Assembly (NCBI GenBank): GCA_047971485.1
Contig: JBKDZR010000119.1
Location: 1 to 12,376 of the forward strand
Reading direction: 5' to 3'
Length of the DNA: 12,376 nucleotides
Source of the DNA: JBKDZR01 sp047971485
GTDB lineage: Bacteria > Pseudomonadota > Alphaproteobacteria > Rhodobacterales > Rhodobacteraceae
The translations under genes and the position numbers were made by a program. This document shows, in pieces, positions 6,681 to 12,376 of the stretch; the first letter of the stretch is position 1; the number at the start of each line of letters is the position of its first letter. Below the pieces are notes generated by a model. It made no database searches. It was not told the DNA's origin and saw only the letters and a program-made list of their open reading frames with translations.

Positions 6681-6995
6681 GACGCCGCCATAGCAGATCA
6701 GCCGCGCATCGACGGGCCGCGGTGCGGCGATCCAAGGCCCGGGACGGGTGCGCTTTATGCGGACCGTGATAGCGCGCACTCAGTGGGTCGCGGCTGTGGC
6801 AGCCAATCGCCGTGCCGGGGGACGGCCTTTTGAGACGCGGCGCCCGTTCCGGGCTTGTCCCGCGCCGCAACGGGTGAGCGACGATCGCTTCCAGCGACTG
6901 CTTCGTCCCACAAAGCCGGCATGTGGTATTATACACCACGGCAAATACCCCGCCTGGGGCAGCGTATGGGGCAGCGTATACAGCCGCATCAGCGT
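6681..6995. other. 315-base gap with no confident gene
   Basis: This lies between the ends of two convergent units. Two overlapping minus-strand frames are open (6676-6939 and 6780-6989); one holds a CRLCGTK segment that could pass for half a zinc knuckle, but neither has a good ribosome site or family resemblance. It contains the tandem 12-base repeat at 6955-6978. No terminator for the Ldh-family gene is obvious. Confidence 0.5.
6955..6978. repeat. Perfect tandem repeat, two copies of a 12-mer
   Basis: TGGGGCAGCGTA occurs twice head to tail (6955-6966 and 6967-6978), followed by one more T. It lies just beyond the end of the Ldh-family gene. It could be replication slippage or a protein site; two copies alone do not decide. 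Confidence 0.8.
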
Positions 6996-8051
6996 TCAGC
7001 CGATGGGGGTCAATGGCGCGATCCCCGTGGCTTCGGCCAGTTCCACCAGTTGGCGATACAGCTTCTCCGGCAGCGGCACGCCGGTTTTCCGCCGGTTTTT
7101 CGCCGTTGCCTCGCCACGATCACCCGGGATGCCGATTGCCTCGACACCGTCCATGCGCGGCAGCCCCCGGATCGCGGCCAGGGTTTCGGCCACAGCGGCC
7201 TGAAAGGTCGCCGCCTCGCCAAAGACCGTGGGATCCATCACAATGACCACCGCGTTCTGGCGATGTCGTTTCGCCCCCTCTTCGCCATGATGGATCGGGG
7301 CCAGCGTCGGCATCCCGGCCAGCACCGAGGTGACCAGTTCGAACCCCAGCGACAGCCCGGCCCCCTTCATGCCACCCAAGGGCAGCGGCCATTTGGCCAC
7401 CTCCGGATCCGTCGTGATCTGGCCATCAGCGCCTACGGCAGAGGCCTCGGGCAGGGTTTCCCCGCGCAGGGCGTGCTGCTTGATCTTGCCAAACGCGATG
7501 ACCGCCGTGGCCATGTCCAGCAGGAAAGGCGGCCCATCCGCCGAAGGCACCCCCAGCGCAATCGGGCTGGTGGCCACCCCGGCAGCGGCGGCGCCGGGAT
7601 AGGACATGTTGGGCATACCTGTCAGCATGACGATCCCGATCATCCCGGCCCGGGCGGCACGTTCAACGAAATAGCCCACAGCACCGGCATGGACCGTGCG
7701 CTTGACCTGAACCCAGGCGACACCGGTTTCGCGGGCCATATCCACGCCCAGATCCACGGCGCGGGTCATGGCGATGGCACCGGGGGCGAAATCCGCGTCG
7801 ATCATGGCCGTGGCGGACCGGGGGCGGGTTTCGACCATCTGCGGTGCGGGGTTGGCCACACCCTTGGCGAACATCTCGACAGTGGCGGGCAGACGGACCA
7901 CCCCATGGCTGTCCACCCCCCGCAGCGCCGCCCAGGTGAACTGATCGGCCATGACGGTCGCATGATCGGCCAAAACCCCATACCCCATCAGGATCCGGGC
8001 CATGTGCGGGGTCAAAGCGTCTGCGGAGACCAGTGTCTTGGAGGGGGGCAT
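6996..8051 (-). CDS. Ldh-family oxidoreductase (malate/L-lactate dehydrogenase type 2, 2-oxoacid reductase)
   Basis: This 351-aa cytosolic enzyme belongs to the malate/L-lactate dehydrogenase family with its own fold, which interconverts 2-hydroxyacids and 2-oxoacids using NAD(P)H. Length is normal. Signatures are VDSHGVVRLP with His49 and Arg53, catalytic His121 in KRTVHAGAVGYF, SPIALGVPSADG (162-173), and GGMKGAGLSLGFELV (226-240), equivalent to the usual GHKGYGL segment. Relatives act on malate, lactate, sulfolactate, ureidoglycolate or diketogulonate; the substrate here is not clear. AAGGA stands about seven bases before the ATG. It is transcribed away from the cupin/LysR/LhgO/MFS run from a shared 160-base gap, so common control is likely. 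The nearby L-2-hydroxyglutarate oxidase makes a 2-hydroxyacid/2-oxoacid theme plausible, but that link is inference. Confidence 0.93.
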   Translation of the reverse strand: MPPSKTLVSADALTPHMARILMGYGVLADHATVMADQFTWAALRGVDSHGVVRLPATVEMFAKGVANPAPQMVETRPRSATAMIDADFAPGAIAMTRAVDLGVDMARETGVAWVQVKRTVHAGAVGYFVERAARAGMIGIVMLTGMPNMSYPGAAAAGVATSPIALGVPSADGPPFLLDMATAVIAFGKIKQHALRGETLPEASAVGADGQITTDPEVAKWPLPLGGMKGAGLSLGFELVTSVLAGMPTLAPIHHGEEGAKRHRQNAVVIVMDPTVFGEAATFQAAVAETLAAIRGLPRMDGVEAIGIPGDRGEATAKNRRKTGVPLPEKLYRQLVELAEATGIAPLTPIG

Positions 8052-8140
8052 GTCAGATCCTTTCGGTCATATCGCCCCAGCCTAGCCCAGCCGGGCCCCG
8101 GTGACAGGCGCCGACCGAGCGCGCTAATGTTGCGGATTAT

Positions 8141-8173
8141 TTGACAAACCCGCCACAGTTTGGCGTCTATGAT
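8141..8173 (+). promoter_or_regulatory. Sigma70-like promoter for the cupin-lysR-lhgO-MFS run
   Basis: TTGACA at 8141-8146 is a perfect -35. The TCTATGAT segment (8166-8173) supplies a -10: GTCTAT at 8165-8170 would give an 18-base spacer, while the better TATGAT at 8168-8173 gives 21, which is long. The cupin ATG lies about 40 bases further on. A promoter for the leftward Ldh gene must lie in the same gap but no clean boxes are seen. Confidence 0.6.
8151..8165. promoter_or_regulatory. Inverted repeat inside the promoter spacer (candidate operator)
   Basis: CGCCA-CAGTT-TGGCG is an exact 5-bp inverted repeat with a 5-base centre, lying between the -35 and -10. A protein bound here would block or reshape polymerase binding. 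The LysR protein encoded two genes downstream is the obvious candidate, though unproven. Confidence 0.5.
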
Positions 8174-8187
8174 CGAGTGAATCGATC
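8171..8187. promoter_or_regulatory. Second inverted repeat at the expected transcription start (candidate operator)
   Basis: GATCGA-GTGAA-TCGATC is an exact 6-bp inverted repeat with a 5-base centre, overlapping the end of the -10 and the likely start site. Its geometry (6-5-6, 17 bases) is typical of dimer binding sites. It would repress the rightward run if occupied. Confidence 0.55.
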
Positions 8188-8211
8188 AGAACCGGGCGCA
8201 AGGGGCGATAC

Positions 8212-8634
8212 ATGACCAAAACGGCAAGCATCTTTGCCTATGATGACATCCGGATCATCCAGCGCGGCAGCGGCATCCGCACCTGGCCGCTGGTTACCCA
8301 TGTCACTACGCCACATGCCCATTTCACCACGGGGATGAGCCTTTATCCCGTGGGTCAGGGGGCGCCGATGCACAAGCACAATTGCGATGAACAGGTCACA
8401 CTGCTGGAAGGCCGGGGGGAGTGTGAGGTGGATGGTGTGATCACATCCCTGAAGCCCTATGACACAACCCATATCCCGGCTGGCCTATGGCATTGCTTTC
8501 GCAACACCGGGGACAGCCCCATGCGCATCCTGTGGATCTATGACACAATGGCCGTCACCCGCACCTTTGCTTCGGACGGGATCGAGGTGGAACACCTGTC
8601 CAAGGCAGATCTGATGGGCGTGGCTGACAATTAG
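8212..8634 (+). CDS. Cupin-domain protein
   Basis: This 140-aa protein is a single cupin barrel. Motif 1 is GAPMHKHNCDEQVTLLEGRG (50-69) with metal ligands His54, His56 and Glu60. Motif 2 is HIPAGLWHCFRNTGD (87-101), with His94 as the fourth ligand, so a bound Fe, Mn or Zn is expected. Small cupins of this kind act as dioxygenases, isomerases, sugar or ketoacid enzymes, or binding proteins; the reaction cannot be read here. There is no signal peptide. A GGGGCGA stretch before the ATG is only a moderate ribosome site. It is the first gene after the promoter at 8141-8173, and the LysR gene starts eight bases after its stop. Confidence 0.92.
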   Translation: MTKTASIFAYDDIRIIQRGSGIRTWPLVTHVTTPHAHFTTGMSLYPVGQGAPMHKHNCDEQVTLLEGRGECEVDGVITSLKPYDTTHIPAGLWHCFRNTGDSPMRILWIYDTMAVTRTFASDGIEVEHLSKADLMGVADN

Positions 8635-8642
8635 GGGGACCA

Positions 8643-9536
8643 GTGGACCATTTTCTCACCATGCGCTCGTTCGTCGAGGTCTCGAAACGGGGCAGCTATA
8701 CAGCGGCAGCAAGCTTTCTGGGGACCAGCCGGGCGTTGGTATCGCGCCATATTCTGGACCTGGAAGAACGGCTGCAGGTCCGGTTACTGAACCGCACCAC
8801 CCGGTCCATTTCCCTGACCGAGGACGGCCGGTTCTATTTCGAGTTCTGCGACCGGATCCTCAGCGAAATCCGCGAAACCGAAGACGCCATGTCCAAGCGC
8901 ATGGGCGAGGCCAGCGGCAACCTGGCCGTCGTCGCCCCGAAATGGCTGGGCAACTATGAAATCTCTGATGCGGCGACCAGCTTTTCGCTGGAATACCCTG
9001 ACATCGACCTCAAGCTGGCACTGGGAGGCATGGCGGCGAATGCCTATGATTTCGTCGATCAAGGCTTTGACATCGCACTACACACCCGACGGATCCCCGA
9101 CAGCCTGATCCGCGCGACCCTGATCACCCAGATCGAGTTCGTCTGCTGCGCCACTCCGGCCTATCTGGACGCCAATCCACCGATCGAAAGCCCCGCTGAC
9201 CTGATCCACCACAAAGGGCTGATCCAGTCGAACGATCCGGTCTGGCGGTTCAATGCCGATGGCGACATCATCAAGGCCAGGGTGCAGAACCATTTTTCCT
9301 CGAACACCTTTCTGGTGCTCAAACAGGCTGTTCTGAAGGGAATCGGGATCGTGGTAATCCCCCGGCCCCTGGTGCGCGAGGAACTGGAAAGCGGTGCGCT
9401 GGTCGCCATCCTGACCGATCACGAGATCGAGGACCGCCCCCTGTTCGCCGCCTTTTCACCGGGCAAGGTCGTGCCCCTGAAGGTGCGCCTGTTCATCGAC
9501 TTCCTCAAGGACTGGTTCAAGGAAAACCCGGTCTGA
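8643..9536 (+). CDS. LysR-family transcriptional regulator (GTG start)
   Basis: This 297-aa protein has the normal LysR length and plan: an N-terminal winged helix-turn-helix (about 1-62, with GSYTAAASFLGTSRALVSRH and LLNRTTRSISLTEDG), a linker helix to about 85, then a periplasmic-binding-protein-like effector domain (about 90-295). A GTG at 8643 is chosen because AGGGGGA lies just upstream and it gives the standard start MDHFLTMRSFVEV. It sits between cupin and lhgO in the same direction, eight bases after the cupin stop, rather than facing its targets as LysR genes often do. It may bind the inverted repeats at 8151-8165 and 8171-8187, controlling its own run and the divergent Ldh gene, with a hydroxy- or oxoacid as inducer. 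Regulator identity is firm; target and inducer are inferred. Confidence 0.95.
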   Translation: MDHFLTMRSFVEVSKRGSYTAAASFLGTSRALVSRHILDLEERLQVRLLNRTTRSISLTEDGRFYFEFCDRILSEIRETEDAMSKRMGEASGNLAVVAPKWLGNYEISDAATSFSLEYPDIDLKLALGGMAANAYDFVDQGFDIALHTRRIPDSLIRATLITQIEFVCCATPAYLDANPPIESPADLIHHKGLIQSNDPVWRFNADGDIIKARVQNHFSSNTFLVLKQAVLKGIGIVVIPRPLVREELESGALVAILTDHEIEDRPLFAAFSPGKVVPLKVRLFIDFLKDWFKENPV

Positions 9537-9587
9537 CATGCCGCCCCCAGGGGTCGCCGGCCTGCGGATCGGACAAGGAGACGCCCG

Positions 9588-10784
9588 ATGATCCATGATT
9601 TCTGCGTCATCGGCGGCGGCATCGTCGGACTGGCCAGCGCCCGTGCGCTGCTGGCCCGGCGTCCCGGCGCGTCGCTGCTGCTGCTGGAAAAGGAAGATGG
9701 GCTGGGACGCCACCAGACCGGGCACAACTCGGGTGTCATCCATACCGGCATCTACTATGCACCCGGCAGTCTCAAGGCGCGGCTCTGCCGTGAGGGCGCG
9801 GCACGGACACGGGCGTTCTGCGACCACCATCACATCCCCTATGAGACGCGCGGCAAGCTGATCGTCGCGACCCGTCCCGAGGAAATCCCCCGCCTTGATA
9901 CGCTCTATGAGCGGTCGAAGGAAAACGACATCCAAACCGCACTGTTGTCGGCCGAGGACATCAAGGACCGGGAACCACAGATCGCCGGATTAAAGGCCAT
10001 CGACGTGCCCGGGGCCGCCATTGTGTCCTACAAGCGTGTTCTGGACGCCCTGGCCGCCGATCTGACCACTGCGGGGGCGACGATCCTCTTCGGCACCCGT
10101 CCCGTGGCGATCACCGAACGCCCCGGCGAGGTCACCATCGACACAGCCGGCGGGACGCATCGGGCCCGCCATCTGATCGCCTGCGCCGGGTTGCAATCCG
10201 ACCGTGTGGCCCGCATGGCCGGGCTGCGGATCAACCACCGGATCGTGCCCTTCCGGGGCGAGTATTTTCGCCTTGCCCCGCATCTGAACGATGTGGTCCA
10301 TGCGATGATCTATCCCGTGCCGGAACCGGGCCTGCCCTTCCTCGGCACACATCTGACCCCGATGATCGACGGCTGCGTTACGGTCGGCCCCAACGCCATG
10401 CTGGGGTTGGCCCGCGAAGGCTATCCCAAACTGTCGATGAACGCCGCCGACATGATCGACATGGCGCGTTTTCCCGGCTTCTGGAAAACGATCGCCCGCT
10501 TTCTGCGGCCGGGGCTGAACGAGTTGGGCAATTCACTGATCACATCCCGCTATCTGGCCGAATGCCGGCGCTACTGCCCATCGCTGGAACGGGCCGACCT
10601 GACCCCGATGACGGCCGGCATCCGTGCCCAGGCGGTGATGGCCGACGGCACGTTGCAACAGGATTTCCTGTTCGAAGCCAGCGACCGCATGCTGCATGTC
10701 TGCAACGCCCCCTCTCCCGCCGCGACATCCGCCCTGCCCATCGCCGAGATGATCGCCGACCGGGTTCTGGGACCACAGGAATGA
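9588..10784 (+). CDS. lhgO: L-2-hydroxyglutarate oxidase/dehydrogenase (FAD, DAO family)
   Basis: This 398-aa flavoprotein oxidises L-2-hydroxyglutarate to 2-oxoglutarate and, in studied bacteria, passes electrons to the membrane quinone pool. The FAD site is CVIGGGIVGLASARAL (6-21) with acidic Glu34 after LLLLEK. The family's signature stretches are present: GRHQTGHNSGVIHTGIYYAP (40-59), IVPFRGEYF (219-227) and YPVPEPGLPFLGTH (242-255), followed by a late GIRAQAV segment. Full length, no signal peptide. AAGGAG lies eight bases before the ATG. It follows lysR by 51 bases, and its stop overlaps the MFS start (ATGA), implying coupled translation. Bacterial lhgO is often linked to glutarate or lysine breakdown (csiD) genes; none is seen here, which makes this setting unusual. 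A related 2-hydroxyacid substrate remains possible. Confidence 0.93.
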   Translation: MIHDFCVIGGGIVGLASARALLARRPGASLLLLEKEDGLGRHQTGHNSGVIHTGIYYAPGSLKARLCREGAARTRAFCDHHHIPYETRGKLIVATRPEEIPRLDTLYERSKENDIQTALLSAEDIKDREPQIAGLKAIDVPGAAIVSYKRVLDALAADLTTAGATILFGTRPVAITERPGEVTIDTAGGTHRARHLIACAGLQSDRVARMAGLRINHRIVPFRGEYFRLAPHLNDVVHAMIYPVPEPGLPFLGTHLTPMIDGCVTVGPNAMLGLAREGYPKLSMNAADMIDMARFPGFWKTIARFLRPGLNELGNSLITSRYLAECRRYCPSLERADLTPMTAGIRAQAVMADGTLQQDFLFEASDRMLHVCNAPSPAATSALPIAEMIADRVLGPQE

Positions 10785-12223
10785 CCGTTTCGCCCAGCCC
10801 GGGGCTGGATCTGGGCCCCCGGCATCTGTTGCCGATGATCGGGCTGCCCGTCTTTCTGGCCATCGCCAATCAAACCATGGTGTCCGTGGCACTGCCCGCG
10901 ATCGGGGCCGATCTGGGGACGCTGGAACGGCTGCCCTGGCTGGTCATCGGCTACATGCTGGCGCTGACGATTTCCGGCCCCGTCTACGGGGTTCTTGGCG
11001 ATATCTGGGGCCGGCCACGGATGTTGCAGACGGCGCTGGGGCTGTATGCCGCCGGGACCGTGCTGGCCGCCCTGGCCGAAACGATCGAGGTGCTGGCCCT
11101 GGGGCGGATCGTGCAGGGGCTGGGCGGCGGCGGGCTGATGTCGCTGTCCCAGGCTCTGATCGGCGATACGGTCAGTCCGCGCAACCGGGGCCGGGCCCAG
11201 GGATATGTGGCCACGCTGGGGGTTCTGGCCAACACGTTGGGTCCGCTGCTGTCTGGGTTGTTCGTTGCCTATCTGGGCTGGCGAGCGCTGTTCCTGATGA
11301 CCCTGCCCCTCGCGCTTTTGGCCGGCTGGAGCCTGTGGCGCGCCGACCTGCCGCGCAAGACCACAGGCGGACGGCGCTTTGATCTGGGCGGGTTCACCGG
11401 GTTGTTGCTGCTGGTTTTCGGGCTGACCGCCCTGACCGAGCTGCTCCGCGCAGGCCAGGGCGGATCGACCCTGACAATCGCCACCCTTACCTGTCTGGCC
11501 GGGATCGCCCTGCTGATCGCGGTGGAACGGCGGGCCCAAAACGCCTTGTTTCCCCCAGACCTTCTGGCCCGCCCGGCGATTTCGCGGGCGGCAGCGATGG
11601 CACTGTTTCACGGGGCGGCGCTGGTCTCGTTCATCACGGTGGTGCCCCTGTTCCACGCAATCCTGCGCGCCGATGGCAGTGCAGAAACCGGCCTGTCGAT
11701 GCTGGCGCTGACCGTGGCATTCGGGGTCGGTGGGATGGTTACCGGCAACCTGATCACCTGGACGGGACGAACCGCGTTGTTCCCCACCCTGTCGCTACCC
11801 ATTGCTCTGGCCGGGTTGCTGACCATCGGCAGCCACGGGGCGGATTGGCCCCGGGCCGGGTTGCTGGCGGTCTATACCCTGACCGGCCTGTCACTGGGCA
11901 CGGTTATGGCCACGGTCCATACCACCGTCCAGTCGGATGCGCCGGATCGGCTGCGGGGGCGGGCCGCCGGGTTGATCACGTTCTTCCGATCCATCGGGGC
12001 AATCGCCGGCACATCGATCGTTTCGCTGGTTCTGTTTCGCTATGCCCCGATCGAGGCCGGGGCCAGCGCCGGGACGGTCCTGTCCGGATCCGTGCATATC
12101 GACCCGGCCACGCTGGGCGGTTGGCACAGCGCCTTTCGCGCAAGTTTCATCACCATCGCCGTGTTCACCGCCGGCACATGGGCCATGGCGGTCATGACAC
12201 CCGCACGCCGGGTGGCGGATTAA
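10781..12223 (+). CDS. MFS transporter, 14-TM DHA2 (EmrB/QacA-like) type
   Basis: This 480-aa inner-membrane protein shows about 14 hydrophobic segments, the DHA2 pattern: the first near 17-38, the second near 50-70, and the last near 450-470. Motif A is GVLGDIWGRPRM between TM2 and TM3, an Arg-containing TM4 (LGRIVQGLGGGGLMSLSQAL) follows, and a motif C-like GVLANTLGPLLSG occurs in TM5, typical of proton-driven exporters. The ATG at 10781 overlaps the lhgO stop (ATGA); an open stretch upstream in this frame runs inside lhgO and is not used. Despite the drug-exporter class, its coupling to lhgO suggests it moves a pathway acid or a toxic intermediate. Direction and substrate are not known. 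Confidence 0.93.
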   Translation: MTVSPSPGLDLGPRHLLPMIGLPVFLAIANQTMVSVALPAIGADLGTLERLPWLVIGYMLALTISGPVYGVLGDIWGRPRMLQTALGLYAAGTVLAALAETIEVLALGRIVQGLGGGGLMSLSQALIGDTVSPRNRGRAQGYVATLGVLANTLGPLLSGLFVAYLGWRALFLMTLPLALLAGWSLWRADLPRKTTGGRRFDLGGFTGLLLLVFGLTALTELLRAGQGGSTLTIATLTCLAGIALLIAVERRAQNALFPPDLLARPAISRAAAMALFHGAALVSFITVVPLFHAILRADGSAETGLSMLALTVAFGVGGMVTGNLITWTGRTALFPTLSLPIALAGLLTIGSHGADWPRAGLLAVYTLTGLSLGTVMATVHTTVQSDAPDRLRGRAAGLITFFRSIGAIAGTSIVSLVLFRYAPIEAGASAGTVLSGSVHIDPATLGGWHSAFRASFITIAVFTAGTWAMAVMTPARRVAD

Positions 12224-12251
12224 GCGCATCGGGTTCAGAGGGCTGGGGTCA

Positions 12252-12374
12252 TCAGCCGGCTTGGGAAGCGGGGTCCCTGCGAGACATGGCCCCACCACTG
12301 TCTCCTTTGAGGGCATGGACCTTAGCCACCAGCAGACCCAGCCGCGCCAGCGCCGGACCGGGGGCTGGCGCATC
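12252..12374 (-). CDS. Possible C-terminal end of a leftward gene entering from the right edge
   Basis: Reading leftward from the window edge, a 40-residue frame (DAPAPGPALARLGLLVAKVH then ALKGDSGGAMSRRDPASQAG) runs to a TGA at 12252-12254. It has GC-rich third positions and a plausible helical segment, which is why I prefer it over the longer competing minus-strand frame that runs into the transporter gene. It would be convergent with the MFS gene, leaving 28 bases between stops. Too short to name a family; the start lies outside the window. Confidence 0.35.
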   Translation of the reverse strand, partial: DAPAPGPALARLGLLVAKVHALKGDSGGAMSRRDPASQAG

Positions 12375-12376
12375 CA

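Noticed and set aside
6928..6933. Perfect TATAAT on the minus strand as a promoter
   Set aside because: No -35-like sequence lies 16-18 bases upstream and there is no convincing gene to transcribe.
6676..6939. Minus-strand frame with CRLCGTK at its start
   Set aside because: No ribosome site, only half a zinc motif, and the rest is low-complexity Arg/Pro; kept as a note in the gap entry.
6855..8144. 429-aa rightward open frame opposite the Ldh-family gene
   Set aside because: His/Gly/Arg-rich shadow of a clear family member with intact motifs.
10571..11656. 361-aa minus-strand open frame across lhgO and the MFS gene
   Set aside because: Gln/Arg/Gly-rich shadow of two well-supported genes on the other strand.
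11891..12373. 160-aa minus-strand frame at the right edge
   Set aside because: Most of it overlaps the MFS C-terminus antisense; the alternative frame stopping at 12252 fits a convergent gene better.
1..12376. CRISPR arrays, tRNA and rRNA genes
   Set aside because: No regularly spaced repeats, cloverleaf-like segments or conserved rRNA stretches were seen on either strand by eye.

Overview
The window is GC-rich DNA. Its codon use, Shine-Dalgarno sites and gene families suggest an alphaproteobacterium, plausibly of the Rhodobacterales/Paracoccus type; this is an inference from style, since no rRNA or housekeeping marker is present. It splits into a decayed mobile-element border (about 1-1990) and an intact, densely packed accessory metabolic region (about 2040-12223). 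No tRNA, rRNA or CRISPR array was seen.

Border region. On the minus strand there is the N-terminal part of a large serine recombinase. It carries a TAG codon where the catalytic motif should have Tyr, and no start codon is visible. It abuts a truncated IS3-family OrfA. That fragment in turn cuts off an IS5-family transposase, which has two further frameshifts. All three are dead, so this looks like the worn edge of an acquired island or an old integration site.

First metabolic block (2041-6680). A divergent pair of operons starts from the 4751-4991 gap. Leftward run a 53-aa charged protein, an alpha/beta hydrolase, an aldehyde dehydrogenase and a 58-aa protein, ending at a rho-independent terminator. 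Rightward run a small VOC-fold protein, a GlcG/HbpS-like protein and a 249-aa protein resembling a MetE C-terminal barrel without its zinc-binding cysteines, ending at a strong hairpin. Together they look like a pathway for an unidentified substrate: ring or carbon-bond cleavage or isomerisation (VOC), hydrolysis (alpha/beta hydrolase) and oxidation of an aldehyde (ALDH). The order and substrate are inference.

Second metabolic block (6996-12223). A leftward Ldh-family (malate/L-lactate-type) NAD(P)H-dependent oxidoreductase faces away from a rightward four-gene run: cupin, LysR regulator, L-2-hydroxyglutarate oxidase (LhgO) and a 14-TM MFS transporter. The gap between them holds a sigma70-like promoter with two inverted repeats that could be operators. 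A 2-hydroxyacid/2-oxoacid oxidation-reduction module under LysR control with its own transporter is a reasonable reading. A partial leftward frame enters from the right end.
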